A DNA stretch of 8,378 nucleotides from CAYRCU01 sp964422865 (GTDB lineage: Bacteria > Patescibacteriota > Microgenomatia > UBA8517). Location of the stretch: assembly GCA_964422865.1 (NCBI GenBank), contig CAYRCU010000021.1, positions 1-8,378 of the forward strand, written 5' to 3'. The translations under genes and the position numbers were made by a program. The notes beneath the pieces are model-generated. The model ran no database searches. It had not been told where the DNA came from and saw only the letters and a program-made list of their open reading frames with translations. Below, piece after piece: positions 4,727 to 8,378 of this stretch (position 1 is the stretch's first letter; each line of letters starts with the position of its first letter).

Positions 4727-4872
4727 GTAAAGAATCCAAAGAAAGTAACTATTGGTTAAGAATTATTAAGGCAGCTAATATTTCCGATAATCAAGATCTG
4801 GATTACCTGATTCAAGAATCAAATGAGCTTAAGAACATCTTCGGCAAAAGTATGAAAACAATGAGCAGATGA

Positions 4873-5040
4873 CTTTTTCCTTTTACCTTTTACCTTTTTA
4901 CTTTTAACTTAATCCAAGGAAATGACTGATGCTTTCCCAATGACTCAATGACATAATGACATAATGACTGATGCTTTTCCAATGACTCAATGACATAATT
5001 ACTCAATGACCAACGGTTTTTAAATGACATAATGACTAAC
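4873..5040 (+). repeat. Pyrimidine tract followed by 8-bp ATGACNNA array
   Basis: Directly after the host-gene stop is a C/T tract of TTTTACC-like units (4873-4910). Then comes TTAATCCAAGGAAATGACTG and repeated ATGACTCA / ATGACATA / ATGACTGA words, interrupted by TGCTTTCCC-like spacers. A closely similar stretch lies at 6641-6830, so the ATPase pseudogene has this repeat on both sides. No gene is seen in 4873-5385. Confidence 0.85.
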
Positions 5041-5074
5041 GATTTTTCAAGTATCAAGCATCCAGTTCTGGTCC

Positions 5075-5209
5075 CTGATCCCCTAGTATGCTGATTCACT
5101 GCCCGCTGATACCCTGATATCCTGCCCACTGATCCCCTGATATCCTGACATCCTGATTCACTGATCCCCTGATCTGCTTCCCACTGATCTCCTGATACGC
5201 TGATATGCT
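5075..5209 (+). repeat. 8-bp CTGATNNN array
   Basis: About 17 units with core CTGAT (sometimes CTGCC, CTGAC or CTTCC) are followed by three variable bases such as CCC, ATC, TCA, ACC, ACG and ATG. The period is 8 bp with a few 7-bp slips. It carries no plausible gene on either strand. Confidence 0.9.
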
Positions 5210-5243
5210 TTTCATCCAGCACCGCTCCCTTTCCCCTTCTCCC

Positions 5244-5306
5244 AACGCTCTAAACGAACTCAACGCTCCCAACGCACCAAACGCTATTAACGATATTAAC
5301 GTTGTT
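5244..5306 (+). repeat. 9-bp AACGNNNNN array, 7 units
   Basis: Seven units in exact 9-bp register: AACGCTCTA, AACGAACTC, AACGCTCCC, AACGCACCA, AACGCTATT, AACGATATT, AACGTTGTT. It joins the AACGCTC words of 2331-2483 to the AACGAA words seen inverted at 1906-1950, which shows these belong to one family. The last unit overlaps an inverted pair GTTGTTT/AAACAAC (5301-5307 and 5326-5332). Confidence 0.9.
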
Positions 5307-5352
5307 TTTTGACACCTGACATTTCAAACAACCAGGTTAATTGTTATGATTC

Positions 5353-5380
5353 TTGACATTTCACCTGTTTTGTCTATAAT
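5353..5380 (+). promoter_or_regulatory. Consensus-like promoter of the first ATPase
   Basis: TTGACA (5353-5358), 16 bp, then TATAAT (5375-5380): both hexamers are perfect. The preferred GTG start (5386) is 6 nt after the -10 element, so the message would be leaderless or nearly so. Confidence 0.75.
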
Positions 5381-5385
5381 TATCT

Positions 5386-6639
5386 GTGCAATTGATTGAT
5401 AGAAAATTGCTCGTTGAGCTAAACGAGTATCTTGACAGAAAAGAGGCACTGGTAATTGAGGGTGCGAGGTAGGTCGGCAAAACTTCGCTCCTGAAATTAC
5501 TTATATCAAAATTAGAAAAAGATTGTCCCTGTTATTACTTTGATCTTGAATACATTCCGCATTTAAGGTTATTGAACAAGGGGATTGATGAATTTTTGGC
5601 TTATCTGAAGGCGATAGGCAAAGATCAGGATAAAAAGGCGGTTGTTTTTGTTGATGAGATACACTATATGGATAACCCGACAAATTTTATTAAATTACTT
5701 GTTGACCACCATTCATCAGAATTAAAACTGGTTGTTAGTGGTTCATCAAGTCTTATGATGCGATATGGTTTAAAAGAGAGTCTTGTTGGCAGACAGATTG
5801 TTTTTAAATTATATCCCCTGGATTTTGAAGAATTTTTGACCTTTAAGGCCGAGAAAAGACTTGCTGATGCCATTCCTGCAGATCCTTTTGAACCTCCTTC
5901 AGAAGATCCTACAAGGTTTTTTACTGAGGATTATAAGAAATATTTAAATGAGTTTCTAATAACCGGTGGTTATCCTTCAGTCGTTCTTGAAACAATTCGT
6001 AAGCGTCAGATAAAACTTGTTACCGAACTGGTAAGCGGTTATGTTTACAAAGATGTCCAGATAATATTCTCGCTTGAGCGATTAGCAGATTTTGACCGGG
6101 TTATTAAGTCTTTATCAATCAGGATGGGAAATCTGCTAAATTTGAGTGAGTTGGCTCGGGATACCGGTACTGCAAGAAGTCAGGTAAAGGAATATATTGA
6201 GATGCTGAAGACTACTTTTATTGTTGAACTTATTTTTCCTTATTCAGTCTATCATCGGCATGAGGTTGCCAAGACACCTAAGATATATTTTGTTGACAAT
6301 GGTTTGCGTAATTCAGTAATCAATGATTTTACTGATGTTGAATTGCGTGCTGACCGTGGCGAACTACTTGAGAATGTGGTCTACGCAGGCCTTCTCAAAA
6401 AATCTCTTCCTCAGGATGCTATCTATTTTTGGCGCAGTCAAAACCAGGCTGAGGTTGATTTCATTTTGAAGAGGGATAATAAACTTTATCCAATTGAGGT
6501 GAACTGGAGTGGTAAACGAACAAGGGCGTTGATTTCGTTTATGAAAAAGTATCACTGTCCTCTGGGTTATGTAATCTATCCAGGACAATTTCGCCGTGAA
6601 GGGACGATTATTTACCTTCCTCTATGGTGGGTAGCTTAA
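5386..6639 (+). pseudogene. AAA-family ATPase with DUF4143 domain, amber codon in the P-loop
   Basis: Read from the GTG at 5386 (TTG at 5392 is the alternative), the frame spans 417 codons, matching the intact paralogue at 6884-8134. The N-terminus reads IDRKLLVELNEYLDRKEALVIEGAR, then TAG (5470-5472), then VGKT. The paralogue has GARQVGKT, so one C-to-T change of a Gln codon (CAG to TAG) explains it. Everything downstream is intact: Walker B VVFVDEIHY (D90, E91), the SGSSSLMM sensor-like stretch, ITGGYP, a winged-helix-like region (LLNLSELARDTGTARSQVKEYI) and the C-terminal DUF4143 part with EVDFIL...PIEVN. There N373 stands where the paralogue has the Lys of a PD-(D/E)XK-like site. TAG ends hicB here, so a global recoding of TAG is unlikely. 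Without readthrough the P-loop is lost. Confidence 0.85.
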
Positions 6640-6640
6640 A

Positions 6641-6830
6641 CTCCAATGACTCAATAACCAATGACATAATGACATAATGACTAAATCTTTTTCAAATGAC
6701 TTAATTACTCAATGATTAATGTTTTCTAATGGTTTTACCTTTTTCCTTTTTACTTTTCCCTTAGTTAAGGAAATGACTAAATGTTTTCCAATGATTTTCC
6801 CTTTTTCCTTTTACCTTAATAATGAAATGC
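6641..6830 (+). repeat. ATGACNNA words and pyrimidine tracts between the two ATPases
   Basis: ATGACATA/ATGACTNA words (6646-6720) are followed by a CCTTTTTCCTTTTTAC tract (6737-6762). Then TTAGTTAAGGAAATGACTAA with TTTTCCAATGA repeats the text seen at 4895-4942. A second tract (CCCTTTTTCCTTTTACC) ends near 6815. The two halves are an approximate direct repeat of the block upstream of the first ATPase. Confidence 0.85.
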
Positions 6831-6838
6831 CGTTATCC

Positions 6839-6866
6839 TTGACTTTCCTTTAAGTTTGACTATAAT
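6839..6866 (+). promoter_or_regulatory. Promoter of the second ATPase
   Basis: TTGACT (6839-6844), 16 bp, then TATAAT (6861-6866). The ATG at 6884 is 18 nt after the -10 element, giving a leader of about 10 nt. Confidence 0.7.
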
Positions 6867-6883
6867 TAAAGTGCACTTTACTT

Positions 6884-8134
6884 ATGGTTGGAGCTATGGA
6901 AGAGATTAAACAGAAAATTTACCGACGAAAAATAATTGATGAGATATTAAAATATCTTTATGACCGGGAGTCGATAATCCTTTATGGAGCACGTCAGGTT
7001 GGGAAAACCTTTATTTTATATTGGTTATTGAAGTTTCTTAAAGAAGAAAATGAAGATGTTTATTATCTTGATTTAGAAGATAGAAGATATCTCCATCTCT
7101 TAAATCAAGGACCAGATGCCCTTAAAGAACTTCTCATTGAACAGGGGTTTGATATTGGAAAAAAGGTATTTGTTTTGATAGATGAAATTCAATATTTGGA
7201 TAATCCAACCACTTTCTTAAAATTGGTGAGTGACCATTATCATAATTTTAAGATTATCGCCTCTGGCTCTTCTACTCTGGAACTCAAAAAAAAGGTTGAT
7301 AAAGCATTGGTTGGTCGCGCTCTGGTATTTGAGGTTTACGGCCTTACTTTTGATGAATTCCTGACCTTTAAAGAATATCCCGGTCCTAAAATGCCGGTTT
7401 TAACCCATATAAAACAGGAAGAACTCCTGAAGTTATTTACTGAGTTTGTTCTTTATGGTGGTTATCCAAGATGCTGTCTGATTCCCGAAAAAACAAAAAA
7501 GGAAAAATACCTGTGGCAGATAATCAATACTTATCTTAAAAAAGATATTAGAGATCTCGCTGAGGTTAAAGAAATAGATAAGTTTAATAAACTCCTGGAG
7601 ATTCTGGCTTCTCAGAGCGGTAAATTACTGAATATTGAAGAACTCTCTAACACCTGTCGTCTGGCAAAACAGACTGTAGAAAGATACCTTTTTGTTTTAG
7701 AAAACACCTATGTGCTTCGCCTGGTCAGGCCATTTTCTAAAAACTTGAGATCCGAGATTTTTAAAACTCCAAAAATATATTTTTATGATAGCGGATTGGC
7801 ACATCTGTTGTGGTTAAAAGTATTCTCGCCTGAAATCCTGGGAGAGATTTTTGAAACGGCAATATTCTCCGAACTTGTGAAAAATTTCGGTAAAGAGTTC
7901 ATAAACTACTGGCGCACCAAAGACAAAAAGGAGATTGATTTTATTCTCCGATATAAAAATAGAATAATTCCGATTGAAGCAAAGGTTAATTTTGCCGCTT
8001 TTTCGAAGAGGAAGCTTGATTACTTTATGAAGAAATATAAAACAGAACAATGGTATTTGATTGGTTTAAAAGGGGAGAGGCCTCAAAAAAAACATTCTCT
8101 CTTCCCTTGGGAGATTAATACTATTAAAATATGA
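6884..8134 (+). CDS. AAA-family ATPase with C-terminal DUF4143 (AAA_14 type), intact
   Basis: The 416-residue protein has Walker A GARQVGKT (residues 35-42) and Walker B VLIDEIQY (D100, E101). It also has ASGSSTLELKKK, the LVGRALVFEVYGLTFDEFL stretch with a conserved Arg, and YGGYPRC. A winged-helix-like segment (LLNIEELSNTCRLAKQTVERYL) precedes the DUF4143 part, which ends in YWRTKDKKEIDFIL...IIPIEAK. D352, E365 and K367 have the spacing of a PD-(D/E)XK site. These ATPases are frequent in candidate phyla and archaea; their cellular job is not established. A second ATG at 6896 (MEEIKQ) is equally possible as the start; GGAG at 6888-6891 is too close to it to be a good ribosome site. It is a diverged paralogue of 5386-6639 with its own promoter, so the two need not be co-transcribed. 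Confidence 0.9.
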   Translation: MVGAMEEIKQKIYRRKIIDEILKYLYDRESIILYGARQVGKTFILYWLLKFLKEENEDVYYLDLEDRRYLHLLNQGPDALKELLIEQGFDIGKKVFVLIDEIQYLDNPTTFLKLVSDHYHNFKIIASGSSTLELKKKVDKALVGRALVFEVYGLTFDEFLTFKEYPGPKMPVLTHIKQEELLKLFTEFVLYGGYPRCCLIPEKTKKEKYLWQIINTYLKKDIRDLAEVKEIDKFNKLLEILASQSGKLLNIEELSNTCRLAKQTVERYLFVLENTYVLRLVRPFSKNLRSEIFKTPKIYFYDSGLAHLLWLKVFSPEILGEIFETAIFSELVKNFGKEFINYWRTKDKKEIDFILRYKNRIIPIEAKVNFAAFSKRKLDYFMKKYKTEQWYLIGLKGERPQKKHSLFPWEINTIKI

Positions 8135-8378
8135 CAATTCATCTTCCAGCATCAATCTTTTTAAATCCGAAATCCAGACACAAGGAAGTATCTTTATGAG
8201 TACATCAGCTAATCAGCACAACAGCAGGAAGGATACCGCTCCCAACGCTCCTACCCTTGTCATTCTGAGCGAAGCGAAGAATCTCCCTCTCTTTCCCCGT
8301 TTCTCCGTTTCTCCCTTTCTCCGTTTCTCCCTTTCCCAACGCTCCAAACGCTCCCATCCATTAAATTTATATAATCGT
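8135..8378 (+). repeat. Terminal repeat region (mixed word repeats)
   Basis: After the ATPase stop the window holds a short AAATCCGAAATCC trace (8164-8176) and single AACGCTCCT (8244). A compact GTCATTCTGAGCG...AAGAATCTC element (8259-8285) can pair ATTCT with AGAAT. A CGTTTCTCC/CTTTCTCC array follows (8298-8336), then two AACGCTCC units (8338-8355). An ATG at 8197 preceded by AAGGAAG opens a frame to the window edge, but most of it is these repeats, so I do not call a gene. Confidence 0.75.

Larger units (their letters stand above)
4192..4872 (+). pseudogene. Four-helix-bundle (S23-family) gene split by a GIY-YIG cassette
   Basis: The N-terminal half (4192-4422, 77 codons) runs from LQERLFNFAVKVIKFLKRLP through SIGANYEEAQGAFSKEDFRYKIGICL. 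It then enters foreign sequence and stops at 4464. The C-terminal half (4729-4872, 47 codons plus stop) begins KESKESNYWLRIIKAANI and ends KNIFGKSMKTMSR. Joined, they give ICL-KESKESNYWL, the normal helix-3 pattern, and a 124-residue protein of full family length. The halves are in the same phase (the insert is 306 nt) and neither has another stop or frameshift, so the interruption looks recent or tolerated. The start at 4192 has a weak AAGG upstream. This gene belongs to a different branch from the one at 1953-2348. Confidence 0.85.

Noticed and set aside
4890..5222. Minus-strand frame of 110 codons
   Set aside because: It is spelled by the ATGAC and CTGAT arrays; the residue pattern is repetitive and follows the DNA words.
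1906..5306. Possible CRISPR arrays in the short repeats
   Set aside because: Units are 7-9 bp without spacers of 30 bp or so, and no cas gene is present.
5470..5472. TAG as a sense codon (altered genetic code or pyrrolysine)
   Set aside because: hicB in the same window ends naturally at TAG, and the paralogue has Gln here, one mutation away; a simple nonsense change is the economical reading.
8197..8378. ATG with an upstream AAGGAAG and a frame open to the window edge
   Set aside because: Only the first 15 or so codons are outside repeats; the rest is AACGCTC, GTCATTC and CGTTTCTCC words. It could be a gene remnant but cannot be supported.

Overview
The window reads like an accessory, repeat-rich stretch of the chromosome of an uncultivated bacterium. 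One mixed-composition core gene at the left edge, a bacterial tyrosine kinase for exopolysaccharide, is followed by AT-rich single genes separated by unusual short-word repeats. S23-like four-helix-bundle genes, small GIY-YIG genes, HicBA, AbiEii-like nucleotidyltransferases and AAA/DUF4143 ATPases in such a setting are familiar from candidate-phylum metagenome bins (WOR-3/Stahlbacteria, Omnitrophota, Cloacimonadota). That placement is impression only; no rRNA or other marker gene is present. All recognised genes are on the + strand.

Layout. 1-1566: 3' part of a Wzc/CapB-type tyrosine kinase with a tyrosine/histidine-rich tail. 1568-1854: a minimal cassette holding only a GIY-YIG gene between inverted repeats, followed at once by a second, untranslated copy of the kinase tail (1855-1905). 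1953-2348: an intact four-helix-bundle (23S IVS-type) gene between oppositely oriented 9-bp repeat arrays. 2531-2955: a promoter, hicB and a shortened hicA. 2956-3374: gene-free repeats. 3375-4142: a promoter, a leader hairpin, a small basic protein and an overlapping nucleotidyltransferase, resembling a toxin-antitoxin pair. 4192-4872: a second four-helix-bundle gene split by a second GIY-YIG cassette with perfect 13-bp inverted repeats. 4873-5306: gene-free 8-bp and 9-bp word arrays. 5353-6639: a strong promoter and an AAA/DUF4143 ATPase whose P-loop carries an amber codon. 6641-6830: repeats. 6839-8134: a promoter and an intact paralogous ATPase. 8135-8378: repeats.

The most interesting structure is the pair of GIY-YIG cassettes. 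Each is about 0.3 kb, with inverted repeats a few bases outside the start and stop codons. One splits a gene whose two halves still join in frame; the other sits exactly between two copies of a kinase tail whose peptide is conserved while the codons have drifted. The two cassettes have different inverted-repeat sequences, so these are not copies of one classical insertion sequence.

The second theme is intergenic DNA made of short words with a fixed core and a variable end: CCGAAAT (7 bp), ATGACNNA (8 bp), CTGATNNN (8 bp) and AACGCTCNN (9 bp). Most are C/T-rich on the coding strand and lie directly after stop codons. Four promoter-like sites share TTGAC(A/T)-N16-TATAAT-type geometry. Everything here was read by eye; no database search or folding calculation was possible.
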